The notes under the pieces: model-generated
Database searches by the model: none
The model's input: only the letters and a program-made list of their open reading frames with translations
Told to the model about the DNA's origin: nothing
Made by a program: the position numbers and the translations under genes
Assembly: GCA_036362985.1 (NCBI GenBank)
Contig: JAYGXS010000005.1
Location: 6,446,775-6,510,774 of the forward strand
Origin: Ligula intestinalis
Taxonomy: Eukaryota; Platyhelminthes; Cestoda; Diphyllobothriidea; Diphyllobothriidae
DNA: 64,000 bases
Direction: 5' to 3'
Shown here: one piece after another, positions 47,163-57,939 of the stretch
Position numbering within the stretch: position 1 is the first letter of the stretch
Layout: each line of letters begins with the position of its first letter

Positions 47163-47314
47163 GCTTTGTCATTTGTGATCGGGGATATGATGGAACCAAT
47201 GTGCTCATCCGATCTGTCTGGTAAGGGTACGTACTTGTCATGGAAGTGCCTTGAGGCTCGTACTTGAGCGATATCAGGCTTGTCGCTTAGCGACCTCAGA
47301 ATATGATGGAGTGG

Positions 47315-47364
47315 ATCCGACAAAGACAAGGGAGACCGGAATGGCCATTTCTGGCTTGTTATCC
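47315..47364 (-). mobile_element. tRNA-derived SINE, tail fragment cut by assembly gap
   Basis: GAGTGGATCCGACAAAGACA, then AGGGAGACCGGAATGGCC and ATTTCTGGCTTGTTA, are nearly identical to the copy at 47001, then the sequence runs into Ns. The two copies are about 310 bp apart in the same orientation. Confidence 0.75.
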
Positions 47365-47764
47365 NNNNNNNNNNNNNNNNNNNNNNNNNNNNNNNNNNNN
47401 NNNNNNNNNNNNNNNNNNNNNNNNNNNNNNNNNNNNNNNNNNNNNNNNNNNNNNNNNNNNNNNNNNNNNNNNNNNNNNNNNNNNNNNNNNNNNNNNNNNN
47501 NNNNNNNNNNNNNNNNNNNNNNNNNNNNNNNNNNNNNNNNNNNNNNNNNNNNNNNNNNNNNNNNNNNNNNNNNNNNNNNNNNNNNNNNNNNNNNNNNNNN
47601 NNNNNNNNNNNNNNNNNNNNNNNNNNNNNNNNNNNNNNNNNNNNNNNNNNNNNNNNNNNNNNNNNNNNNNNNNNNNNNNNNNNNNNNNNNNNNNNNNNNN
47701 NNNNNNNNNNNNNNNNNNNNNNNNNNNNNNNNNNNNNNNNNNNNNNNNNNNNNNNNNNNNNNNN
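47365..47764. other. Assembly gap (400 N)
   Basis: A run of 400 N, probably a nominal gap size. A SINE fragment enters from the left and a TA repeat leaves on the right. The long X-filled frames across it are artefacts. Confidence 0.98.
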
Positions 47765-47786
47765 TATATATATATATATATATATA
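47765..47786. repeat. (TA)n repeat at gap edge
   Basis: A pure TA run directly after the gap, similar to the one that precedes the SINE at 47001. Confidence 0.9.
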
Positions 47787-47889
47787 CACATTGCCGTTCT
47801 ACAGGTTAAAGGCCGACAGCTACAGAGGCAACATGAAAAGGTTTTGCTGACGTTAGGCACAAGCTTCAGCTGGAAAACGTGTACAGGAG

Positions 47890-48175
47890 GTGTCTAAACT
47901 CATGAATCGCTCTGATAAAATTTGTGAGTTTATATTTTATGCATTTTTAAAGCAAGTTCTGTTAATACACCTTGCACTTTTTGAAAACAAAATGTGCGTA
48001 GAAGAGGCCTCTTTACCTAAATATCAGTATTTGAGCAGTTATTTACAAGATAACAGGCCTTCTAGCGTTGCCGTGCACAAATATGCTACTAGATAATCGG
48101 CATAACAACTTTTCTCAGTGCCAATGAGCGATTGGGTATCAATGTTTTGCATATGATTTAACTACATTCTGAGCC
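47890..48175 (+). repeat. DR1 dispersed repeat fragment
   Basis: The 3' portion shows ACTTTTCTCAGTGCCAATGA, GCGATTGGGTATCAATGTTT and TGCATATG...ACTACATTCTGAGCC. The earlier part (GTGCACAAATATGCTACTAG) is poorly preserved. Confidence 0.4.
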
Positions 48176-48630
48176 CTAGGCGGGACCCAAACTTGCTGTT
48201 ACCATTGTGCTAGGGGCTCGCTGCGCTGCCAGTCCTAGGGTAGGAGATATTGACACTTCCTGCTTAACGCTTACCGACTGTTTAGGGCATTCACTGTTCC
48301 CACTCTGCCTTGGGTCTCAGTAACCAGGCCCTGGCAGTAACCCTAGCGGTAATATTCCCTATCTAGAAAACAAGCTGAAATCTGTCTCACACTATCCTTT
48401 GGTTACTTATGATAACGGATTATAAACAACATCCAAAACGTCGGGAAAATAAAATGCCTGCTCCAATGATCGCATTTTATACTATTTAAAATGATACAGC
48501 TCGGTTGCTTCCGATGACTCTCCATCTCTTCATACAAAATACAAACGAATGTCGTTAATATTATACGCATGACATTTTGGAGAACCACTTACTAAAAACT
48601 TTGTTCTTCTTTTTCGTCCCTATTTTACAG

Positions 48631-48727
48631 AGGGTTAAGGCAGTGGACTGAGGTACGATTGGAGAATATGGACGCCTCAATGCTCCTAGTGACAGCCAAA
48701 ACTAAATTACAACGCTTTACAGATTAA
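48631..48727 (+). CDS. Candidate terminal exon, unknown product
   Basis: A very strong acceptor (TTCTTCTTTTTCGTCCCTATTTTACAG) is followed by a single open frame of 31 codons, GLRQWTEVRLENMDASMLLV then TAKTKLQRFTD, and a TAA stop. The other two frames hit stops within 20 nt. It would enter in phase 2 (one base completing a codon). The composition is protein-like, but I do not recognise the protein. A donor-like GAG/GTACGA after 22 nt would give a microexon instead. No clear polyadenylation signal is seen nearby. Confidence 0.35.
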
Positions 48728-48874
48728 AAAAATATGGGTGGTTTGTGGATCGATTCATATTATATTCCGAGTAGGTAAGCTATATTAGTTATGAAAATAT
48801 CATAGTGGTTCAAATGTTACCTGTCTTTATTCTTTAAATATAAGGAACGGGAAGGCTGTTCGATTACCGAATCA

Positions 48875-48935
48875 CTTGTTTATAAACTTGAGCTTTCGAA
48901 ATAGTACGGAAGTCCTTCGTCAGAGGCAAATTCAG
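48875..48935 (-). other. Retroelement 3'-end motif (minus)
   Basis: On the minus strand, CTGACGA (48917-48923), a 19-nt spacer and GAAA (48894-48897) lead to GCTCAAGTTTATAAACAAGT followed by GATT. The layout equals that at 14782 (CTGATGA, 19 nt, GAAA, then ...AATAAA...GTGATTGC). The body of the element is not recognised beside it. Confidence 0.45.
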
Positions 48936-48999
48936 GGCTAAATATACAAAAGTGTTACAGGGGTTATGAGCTAATCAAGCATTCACGTCACCAGTCCGG

Positions 49000-50620
49000 A
49001 TTCGACTCGGCAGACCTGTACATGCTGGTACTTTATCAATAAACCGATGGACTGCCTGCCTACCAAATTCACAGACGTCTACCTATTTGTGGATTACGGA
49101 CGTCATGTAATGTGAATTTAAAAGGACAGACAGTGATCGCCGACGACTGCAAGCACTAAGTGTTCACGGAATACGGGATCTTATCCCACCTCCAGCAAAC
49201 GTCCAGTTAACATAGCCGTAACAATAAGTAATAGACCAAAAATTATTACCGTGCTCCCACATTTATGAGTCTGCATATTATTTTCTGCATCATTAATGGG
49301 TCCTAGGTCGCAGTCTGCGAGGGTCCAAATTGACGTCCAAGGCATTTTCCATGTGAACGGCCATAACTCGATTGGAACAATTCATCCCTGTGTAATTATT
49401 AATTGACTATGGGTTCCATTGCTTCAATCGCTTTTTATGGTTTTTGTGGATAGTTTGTCACGGTTTAATAAAATAAGCATGCACATTCGCACTGATATTC
49501 TCCTGATAAACAAAGCAAGAATAAGCAGTTCCAGCAAAAATATGAGTTTGCTATAAAAAAATTTTATAGTATCCTTTTACAATCTTTTGCAAGTCTCTAC
49601 ACATAATTTATTATCCGAACACAGAATCTGAGAGTAAACTGGACCGTAGTTATCCGATCTGATGATGTTTGCTTTCTGAAAAGACGCCAATGAACAAATT
49701 TTCCCTAAAATATGCACTCTTATGATTTTTCCTTCAACAACCTTCTGAAGTAAATCCCCAGTTTTAATTTCAGAACAACGGTATAGACCACTCCCAATAC
49801 TGGGTTTTCCATTACCCTTTCTTGACGTCAAATGAACTTCCTTTTAATTTTTTCCCCATAAACAGTAGCCTGTACTTTCGGTGCAATAAAATAAGACAAG
49901 CAGGTATCTTTCTAAGATAGTCGACTTTTAAGTATATGCAAACTGCATTTTGACTTCAAAGTAAAGGAATGCGTCGCAAGCCTTTTTCGTGAAATATGGC
50001 CATGGCAATTATATGTTAATGGCACTATCCAGACTTTATTGGCTTACCCGTAGACCAGATGGTTAGCTTGAAAAGGAACGCCTTACAGAACTCTACAAGC
50101 GTTTTTGCATATGCTTGCCACTTTCAAATTACAAAAAAACTTTCCAGGGCAGTTAAGTGAATAGAAACTTCATGGCAGTAACCTTCTTTGAATATTGTAT
50201 TAATGACCAATAAATACAGCTGTCGTAACTTTTGATCGTGTAACAGAATACTGGAAGGTTTTTTTACCAAAGCGTTTGAAACGACATTTTAATACACTGA
50301 CATGAAATTCACTATAGCTTAAATTAAGAAACAGACGTGAAGTTTCCTGGCTGTGCAATGGAAAATGAAATTGCAATCCTTCATGCTCTCTCTTAGTTTC
50401 GGATCGGGGATTAAACAAAAGCATCGTAGAAGTCATATGGAATCCTGTTCAACAGGATAAAAGTGAGTTAAACAAATAATGGCAATCGACAGTAACTACA
50501 GTGCGGTGCGACAATGTTCTGCACGTTATGCTTACAAGGTCTTGATCTTGACGGCATTCGCTAATGTATGCAGTTTCAGGTTCGGCTGTTTGATCTACAT
50601 TAGCCGAACGATATCGAGGT
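49000..50620. other. Unassigned, no gene seen
   Basis: Anonymous DNA. The minus frames at 49577-49831 and 50200-50436 show no motif. Confidence 0.3.
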
Positions 50621-50628
50621 CACTTTGA

Positions 50629-50811
50629 ACATGGATAGTTGTGTTAGTTCCAGCTGAACTCCTTAAGATATTTACAGTTTTTTTAAGTACATGCGATGTC
50701 ATGATGTTCCTAAAGCCCCGAAATAATTCAATTGATCAACTTCATGCGTATCATCGGTCAAATGACCCGCGAATTAGGCTTGGGGCACCAGACTCTTTAC
50801 GTCAGGGGTAA
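50629..50811 (+). other. Open segment ending at a strong donor-like site
   Basis: A 60-codon plus frame (no early start; it contains KPRNNSIDQLHAYHRS and RIRLGAPDSLRQ) is open until CAGGG/GTAAGT at 50807. Acceptor candidates inside are weak. It could be an exon; unrecognised. Confidence 0.25.
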
Positions 50812-51637
50812 GTTGCTCGCTTGTTGAGCTGTAAATTAATTTGCGAATTTAGCAAAGCACTTGTTTTATTAACATTAATTTTCTGCATTTTTTTCGATTG
50901 GCGTTCAACATGACTTCGATAAAATTTAATCGGCATTTAAGGAGACTGTATTGAAATGTCTTTTTTCTGCTTCATGTCACTAACGATGTCTTTTTTGATT
51001 ATCGCTCATTCAAATAATAGAAACACTATCGAAATAACAGCCTAAATTGATCCTGTTCCGTTGGCTATAAACCATAATCAGAATTGCATTTGCCGACCTG
51101 AGCGGTGGCTTCACGTCCGTCGGCAATTTTCCCTGACCTCTCATGCTCATGAAGTATTCTGATCTAACCACATGCATGACTCATTATCTAATCCTGAACT
51201 GCCATCATAGTGGTAGCTTCCTTTGACCATTTGTCACTTTACAAAGCAGTTTTTGCATTTCCCCTACAGTTTAAGGGCACTTGAACGCTTCATTCATTTT
51301 TGCTTTATGAATATTTTCACTGCCTACTTCCTACTTTAAACATTATTTTACAAAGGTTGCTACACATTGCTCTAAACTGACGATGTTCTGATGCATATGA
51401 AACCTTTCGTATACGTTATAACTTATTTGTGTACTTTTTTGGAGCACATGGGAACAATTTCAACTCAGTACTAAGTTTTGTCTTGTGCCTTTGTGCTTTA
51501 CGGAAGCTTGGAAATCTAAACTTTGTATGCTTAAACTGCATTTTTAACTAGGCTTTTCCATTTCCGAAGTTCGATATAGAATTTTATGTGCTCTTATATA
51601 ACCTTAAGTGTTTTTTACCTGGCCGCTTTACATGCAG

Positions 51638-51720
51638 TTTGTATCAGTGTGGGAACGTGCCGCAGATCTGACGCTTGTGAATATTGCCTCATGTGTCGCC
51701 ATGCGATAGCTGACATCAAT
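51638..51720. CDS. Candidate 80-90-nt exon, strand ambiguous
   Basis: On the plus strand, TTTTTTACCTGGCCGCTTTACATGCAG is a good acceptor and AAT/GTAAGC a good donor. The 83-nt segment gives a cysteine-spaced peptide (CISVGTCRRSDACEYCLMCR, pattern CX5CX5CX2CX2C). On the minus strand the same bases are bounded by CATTGATGTCAG and CAT/GTAAAG and read IAWRHMRQYSQASDLRHVPT, also plausible. The G+C content is higher than the flanks. I do not recognise either peptide. Confidence 0.3.
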
Positions 51721-51920
51721 GTAAGCAAGCGTCAAAAATGGACTAAAGCAGACTATCAAAGAAGTCCGCATTCAGATTGTGAGCCTGATATATAAATATA
51801 TGAATGAGTGGAGGTGTTTTACCTTCCTAGTCAAGGAACAATTAACTTCCACTTTGCCAAGGAGCTCACAACGCAAACCCTCAATGACCGCCTCATAGTG
51901 ACAAGGTTGATATGATAAAA

Positions 51921-52002
51921 AAGTGCATCCGAAAAAGCAAAGGGGGACCACTTTGGCCATTTCTGGCTTATAAGCCGTCATCAGCCATTCATACCCAATC
52001 TC
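51921..52002 (-). mobile_element. tRNA-derived SINE, 3' half only
   Basis: AAGTGCATCCGAAAAAGC, then CATTTCTGGCTTATAAGCCG and TCATCAGCCATTCATACCCA match the body and tail of the SINE at 47001. The tRNA-like head is absent and the sequence passes into the inverted repeat at 52011. Confidence 0.6.
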
Positions 52003-52010
52003 GCGGATTG

Positions 52011-52095
52011 CCAATGGGTGACCACCTGCCATGCCGATTCCCCTTACTGCTATTATGAATCGGTGGTATCGGCCTGGCAGGCGGTCACCCGTTGG
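52011..52095. repeat. 31-bp inverted repeat with 23-nt spacer
   Basis: CCAATGGGTGACCACCTGCC plus ATGCCGATTCC (52011-52041) is matched on the other side by GGTATCGGCCTGGCAGGCGG plus TCACCCGTTGG (52065-52095), with about 4 mismatches. It would form a stable hairpin. It directly follows the SINE fragment. Confidence 0.7.
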
Positions 52096-52343
52096 GGACC
52101 TCTGACCACCACATGCACTTTGTTTAGTTCAGAAGCCTATTTGATCGGTGTTTGCACATTTCTGAGTTAATATATACCCGATCAACAGTGACAGCAAATG
52201 GCAGGTGGCGAAGCGCTGATGAACTGTGGTTCGATGAAATGCTTATGACCCATCTGATAGACACCAGTGGTGGACCAACCGCGCCGTCTGCAAATGCGTT
52301 CGTTTGTGTTGTCTGACTAGCTGGTTTTCAGGGTTATGCTTGG

Positions 52344-52429
52344 CTGATGAAGGCTAAAACACTTGAAACAGTTCTGTATCAAGTAACACCCAATGCTGTC
52401 ACACTCCCTTACTGCTTTATATATATTCA

Positions 52430-52467
<38 letters not shown>
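52344..52467 (+). other. CTGATGA...GAAA motif followed by (TA)n
   Basis: CTGATGAAGG with GAAACAGTT after a 14-nt spacer resembles the other retroelement-end motifs. The element ends in an uninterrupted AT run at 52433-52467. Confidence 0.4.
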
Positions 52468-52471
<4 letters not shown>

Positions 52472-52636
52472 AGAAATAACCATGTTTGTGTCCCATGTTT
52501 TTGTCGGTTTTGTCCTTCTCCTTTTATCCTAGCCGCCCCAGGGTAGAGGCTGTAATGAGAGCTCTAATGGCAACATGGACGGGCGAGTGTGTCCAATTTT
52601 AGTTCAATGTATGCGTATGTGCTGAAATAAATAAAT

Positions 52637-52800
52637 GGGCAGATCCGACAAGAAACAAGTGCGACCAGAATGACACTTTCTGGCTTGTTAGCCGTCATCA
52701 GCCAGTCATACGCAATTTCAAGGGTTGGAACCCTTGCCATTCGGAACAGTTACCTGTGGCTATTGAGTTTAATGCTCTACCTCGGCCCGTGGTGCCGTGG
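52637..52800 (-). mobile_element. tRNA-derived SINE, diverged full-length copy
   Basis: CAGATCCGACAAGAAACAAG, then CTTTCTGGCTTGTTAGCCGT and CATCAGCCAGTCATACGCAA, follow the SINE body. The head ends with CTACCTCGGCCCGTGGTGCC. The B-box region (CCATTCGGAACAG) is mutated, so it is probably silent. Confidence 0.65.
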
Positions 52801-52943
52801 TGAGTGCGTTTACTCAACATTCTACATTCTAGTTACCCTTTAAATAATTATTTTTGAAAATTCAATATAATTACCTGGCCTCTTGTCATAGAAGATAAGG
52901 CCATTTTATACAACCTCACCTTTTTGCTTGGCGTTTCTGTAGT

Positions 52944-53082
52944 CTTTCCTTCCACGAGCCCGGTACGCGCCTCACTTCTCGAGATTGAAACAGTAGACGG
53001 CCTTTTGTATGATCGACAGAAAAGGTCCGCTTCCGGTAGAGCACTTACATTGATGGCTAACCTATAACGACGATGCCCAGAT
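52944..53082 (+). repeat. Direct repeat, unit 1
   Basis: Aligns with 53564-53705: CTTTCC...GAGCCCGGT(A/-)...CTTC(-), GAGATT(-)(G/A)(A/C)AA, TATGAT(C/A)GACAGAA/GACGGAA, CTTCCGGT(A/G)(G/A)A(G/A)CACTTA.ATT.ATGGCTAAC/TTAC. The spacing of about 620 bp and the same orientation suggest either long terminal repeats of a tiny element or a tandem duplication. No coding sequence lies between them. Confidence 0.45.
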
Positions 53083-53139
53083 GGCAGCTGTTGCCTGATT
53101 TAGCTCAATCTACTCTACTTAAATAAGTTGACCTTAATC

Positions 53140-53500
53140 TCAATTTTCTAAGTCTTACTTTTTTACTACGCTTTTAAGTAAACTTAAGGCTAAATTAAGT
53201 CTCCCGTTTAATCTAGTTAAGTTCTAGTTTAGTGTTTTTTTAAAATTTTTGTGGCATTATTTTAGTTTTAATTTAGGTAAGTGTTTTGTGCAGTTCTGCA
53301 TTTTGTTAAGTTATTGTTTTATATTAGTTGCATTTTTGCATTTTTGCATTTTTTGCAAAGTTTTTTTTTACCAAATATCAGGTAATTTAAATAACTGTTA
53401 CTGCTATTTTTTCTTTTTTCATTGGTTCTATTTTTTATATACTTTTACCTTTCCCTGATATGGCAGATTTATTTCACCCCAGTTTTGCATTGCAGAATGG
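53140..53500 (+). repeat. T-rich TTAAGTT-type repeat segment, copy 1
   Basis: A strongly T-biased stretch of TTAAGT/TAGTTTTA words, ending with ATT.CAGAA(T/A)G(G)(T/G)G...CGGAACCAGACCG. A similar stretch with a similar exit (ATTACAGAAAGATGGGGC...TCGGACCGAACC) lies at 61860-62245. The minus-oriented A-rich stretches at 585-700 and 54230-54520 look like further copies. Confidence 0.45.
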
Positions 53501-53563
53501 TGTGCGTTTCGCTTGAGTACGGAACCAGACCGTGTAACTGACCCGGTTTTTACATACTCTTGT

Positions 53564-53705
53564 CTTTCCCCGGGGCTGGTCTGTGCTTCATACTCGGAGA
53601 TTACAAGGCAGCAGACCGCTCAGCGTATGATAGACGGAAGATGTTTCCTTCCGGTGAACCACTTAAATTTATGGCTTACTCACAATCCTTTTGGATGCGC
53701 AGCTA
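53564..53705 (+). repeat. Direct repeat, unit 2
   Basis: The second copy of 52944-53082, starting CTTTCCCCGGGGCTGGT and keeping GAGATTACAAGGCAGCAGAC, TATGATAGACGGAAGATG and TTCCGGTGAACCACTTA. Confidence 0.45.
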
Positions 53706-54229
53706 AATTTTGCAGACCTGACAGGCAGCAATCTTCTGATTAGGCCAATGGATGAGTTAGCGTAAAAAGGATTAAATGGCTGCCTACGCACGTCCGCGCG
53801 CCTACGGATACGCCAAGATTTGCTTCTTCCTGGTCGCGCTCGACGAACAATTTCGCGGAGTAGTCCTTGGAATTGGTTTTTTAGGAAGATTTATTGGTTC
53901 CGCGTGTGCAAATTGCAGGACAAACCATTAAATGGCACTGCAACAGTGTGCCTCTGCGGTTTCTTGCAAACAAACTATGTACGTGGAACAACCGTTTGAA
54001 GTTCTTTGGAGGCGGGAACGCTTTTTGTTGAGCCTTTCGGAGGGCAAACTTATCGTTCTCATCTGAAGCAACCATTCTTTTTTGGCGGCACAGCTGAGTC
54101 TTTATATGCCTTTTATAAGGTTAGCTAAATTTGCACAACAGCCGACCACCGAGTTGAATCTTTTAACTATTTTTTGTTACCCCTGATATACTCCACTCAT
54201 ATAAACCCTAGTTTACATACTACGGGCTT

Positions 54230-54520
54230 AATAAACTATTTAAGTGACGAATAGTTACAAAAGAAAAAAAACACGCAATAAGTAAAAGAAAAACTCATAT
54301 CACTAGGAAAAAACTGGGAAAATAAGTTAAATAAAACTAAATGAATACCGAGAAAACCCAACGATTAACTGACAGTAAACTAAACTAAACTCAAACTTAA
54401 AAAAGAGTAAAATCAAACTTGAAAGTAGCGTAGAAAGTGAACTATCAGAAATAACTAAATCGAGCTTAACCCAATTGAAACAAAAAAATCCATTAAATGC
54501 AAAGCAACCGCTTAAAGGCT
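54230..54520 (-). repeat. A-rich strand of the TTAAGTT-type repeat (minus)
   Basis: Repeated AAACTAAACTAAACTC/TAAATAAAACTAAATG words, the reverse-complement flavour of 53140-53460. No frame. Confidence 0.35.
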
Positions 54521-57500
54521 ACTGTTTGGGGAGTGCGATCTGGGTGGGCGGTTTCATATATTAATGCTGAGTAAGCACGATTACTTTTACGAAGTATGTA
54601 GGCAGTTATTCGAAAAAAACCACTTTGAACTCGAAACCACGCTGCATTTTCTTTCTTGCTTAAACATTAATATTTTTGCGCATATAACTGCCCGGATTCT
54701 GGCTGGTTCTGAATACGTATGTGCATGTTCAATATAATATTTAACAGAGTATGCAAAGGAAGTAGTTAACATACCATTTTTTTGTTTTTTTAATGACACG
54801 TGCATAAAACAGTAGATAGCCAGCTCATTTTTTGATGAGCAAAAACAGTCGAAGGTAAATCAGTAATTTCGCGCAATAATGATAGGTCTTGTGTGCAATG
54901 TAGTTTAAGCCCAAGCTTGAGGCTTATATTAACCAAGGACCCATTTCCAGATTTACTGAGTTTTCGGGTCAGACTTAATTATCTACCTGACGTCTCACTA
55001 AGGCGTTGAGAGATAAAGACTATGTATCGGGGCTAGAGAACACTTGATGTAAGGTATGAATAATGCATACAGACCTTTACGGGGGCCGCAAATTCTAGAA
55101 ATGATACTTTTTAGACTTCATGTCGTGTTCTGGGGTTATGAATTCTTAACACGATTGGACATTAGCCCGCTGTGATAGCAGGAACACAGGAGTAGCCAGT
55201 TATGCCTTAGAATGGACTCCAGTAAGAGTTCAGATGCCCAGATGAATAAAGTCATGATTCCAGTGAGCAAATAACCTTCTTTTTTTAACTTAAATCCAGG
55301 ACTTTTTCAGGCAGTTATTTGTATAAAAATGACTCATATGAAATTTAAACTAATTAAGCGAAGGATACGGCGATTAATGTGCTGCTTTGCCATGGAGGCG
55401 AGCTCTCTTACTCATTTCATCTTTTTTTCGTGTATTAGTAGGCATTTTGTGTCATTCAACCAGCTAGTGGTGCAATTGTGCGTATTAAGTAACCCAGTGC
55501 GGAGGTCTTCGATCATATTAAAACACTGCACCAGTTGTATCCTTGCATGAGATTTATGTGAGCAAATAAGTGCGTTAGGTGAGCCAGCCTGTCCAAATTG
55601 ATGATGCGGCGCATTGTGTATGAACATCAACTGAATACCTAAATTGCTATCTTTTCTGACCGATGCAGTGTTTACATAATGCACACGCGTGGTAGATTCT
55701 AAATATACCGAACAGATCACTTTGCTCTCAACCGAGAACGTTTTCGAACGGGTCTGCTACTTTTTACAGACCCTCTAGACATAACAAAGTAGGATAATAG
55801 CTATCTGCATTATACGACCATGGGGGTCAGTTTGCGCTAATATGTGGAGGTGGCTAACTAACTTAACAGCATCAAAGTCTTTACTCCTGGTTGAATGGCT
55901 TTTGCCAGGCTAACAATATCGAAACGAAAACGCAGTTTTGGATCTAGTAAGCAATGAGATCTATGCTTCGCATAGTGCAAGATCAGGTCGCTTATTAAAT
56001 TATTTGAGTAGGGTAGGAGAAAGGCAAATGTTGCTACGCAGTCAAAAAAGCCGAGAGAACAGTGGTTCAAAAACAAGTGCGTTACTAAAAGGCTAACTTA
56101 AAAGAGACCTTGTTTTCAACACCATAATCTAGAAAACAAACAGAAGTCGTTAACTCGTTTCGCTCTGTTATTTGTCTCATTCACGGGCGCTCATTTAATT
56201 TGGCTGAGTATTTTTATCACTTTTAACTGTGCGTGAATTATGAGTCATTTGATAAATGTCAATTGACTGAGCGGGAAGCCGCGCTTACGTAGACCATTAT
56301 TTTTTATCCTACGGTAATTCTACTGTTGCACGTATTTCCTCGAAACCTTTTGAAGATCGCCAATGCCGTTAAAGTAAGTGCAATGCTGAGTTTTAAAAAA
56401 ACGGTAAAATCCAGGATTTCGGGAAGTATTTTACAGGTAGATAACTAAGACAAGCCTCTGTTGTCTTTGCCAGCAATTCTATCTGCCCTGACTACTAGCC
56501 AATGCGCGACTGCTGTCCAGTTCTGAGCAGTGAGACCTTAGACAGATGGGGACGAGTGAGGTCAGTTAGCGGTCGCTGAACTTTGACAAACAAATTGTAA
56601 GATTAATATGTACTTTTTATTCAAAAAATCCTGTGATTAAATACGTTTTGACTGATGAAATCGTCAAGATCAAGAGTTGTGAGCATTGGCAGTACAAAAA
56701 CCTTCCCTCCTTTTGTGGAGCTGAAAACGGCCAAAGCCTCTATGATTTAAGTTTTCCTTTCAAAAGTGCATTGCTAATATAATTCAAGTTTACTCATATA
56801 TACGTCTCGAATCAGGTACTTTCATGGGATGACCGTTATCGATTTACCGACCACGTAGTTGATCAGAGCAGAAAAAGGTCTGATCAAAAGAAAAGCGTTT
56901 AAATAATCGTATTATACAAACGTACACATCGGTAGATTAACTGACGATAAAATATTTGGTTACTGCATAAATAAATTTTAGTTTCGCACACAGAATATGG
57001 CATTATTGTTAGTAAATATTCTAAAAGCTTACACATTTTCCCCACACAACTGCCTTAAGACTGCTGACATTTTAAAGTGTTGAATAATTCCAGTAAAAGG
57101 TAGCATCGTCAGTTCTAAAAACCTACGTTTTTCTAACTTTTTTGTGTTGAAGAAGTGGCCCTGTTATAAACACTTGAGCCTTTATACCTCATCGTTGACT
57201 TATTTCTCCTCTCATGCCATTTTTGCGGAAAATATTTGGGAAAAAACATGAAATTCACACACGCACTATTAAGAATTGTTATAGGCCGTTGGAATCTATT
57301 TTCCGTATTGTCTGTCAGAATGCCAAGAATCTATAATAACCAGTTCGCATATTTATAAAATATCACATGCTTATGTAAGTAAACGGAATAAATCTGATTA
57401 TTTATGGGTTTAATTAGTAAATAGAATTTATTTAACCATAAAGTGAAGTACCCTGGATTGCTTTGACAAAATTAGAAAATAAGATGTTGGAGGTGGAAAT

Positions 57501-57775
57501 CCACTTATATGAAACTCTTATGACATGTAGGTCAGCTGCGTATTGTGGCATACGTAAATCCGTTATTAATGAACAGGATCTCACGTGGTCACATGCTCTA
57601 CAATTTGCTACAATCCCCCCCCCGTCCCCAGGCAAGTTAATTCATAATTAGCAGGACATCTTTTTTACTTTGAGTGAACCCAGTTTAAGGTGCATTGGTT
57701 GTTAGTTATTTAAACTCATATGAACTATAAAAGGACAGGTGTTCACTTATTTCAGTCACAATAGTATGCCTTACT
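54521..57775. other. Unassigned, no gene seen
   Basis: Anonymous DNA. Overlapping frames at 55329-55720 and 57432-57651 occur on both strands without motifs. A nine-C run lies near 57615. Confidence 0.3.
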
Positions 57776-57779
57776 TTAA

Positions 57780-57900
57780 ACGAGCTTCTTTCTGACCGCT
57801 AATAAAAAGTATAGACTGTAAAAAATGGTAAATATAGATTATTAATTGTTTGTCCTTTATTTGGACAGCCTTTAAAATACAAGTGTGTTTTGTGAAACAT
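57780..57900 (-). repeat. DR1 fragment (minus)
   Basis: Its reverse complement gives ATTTTTTACAGTCTATACTT followed by TTTATTAGCGGTCAGAAAGA, the mid-part of DR1. It lies beside the plus-strand copy that follows. Confidence 0.4.
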
Positions 57901-57939
57901 ATATACAAACAAATTCTTTCTTGTATTTAGTTGCTAGAA

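Noticed and set aside
47081..47860. Frames of 168-259 codons across 47.3-47.8 kb
   Set aside because: They consist mainly of Ns from the assembly gap.
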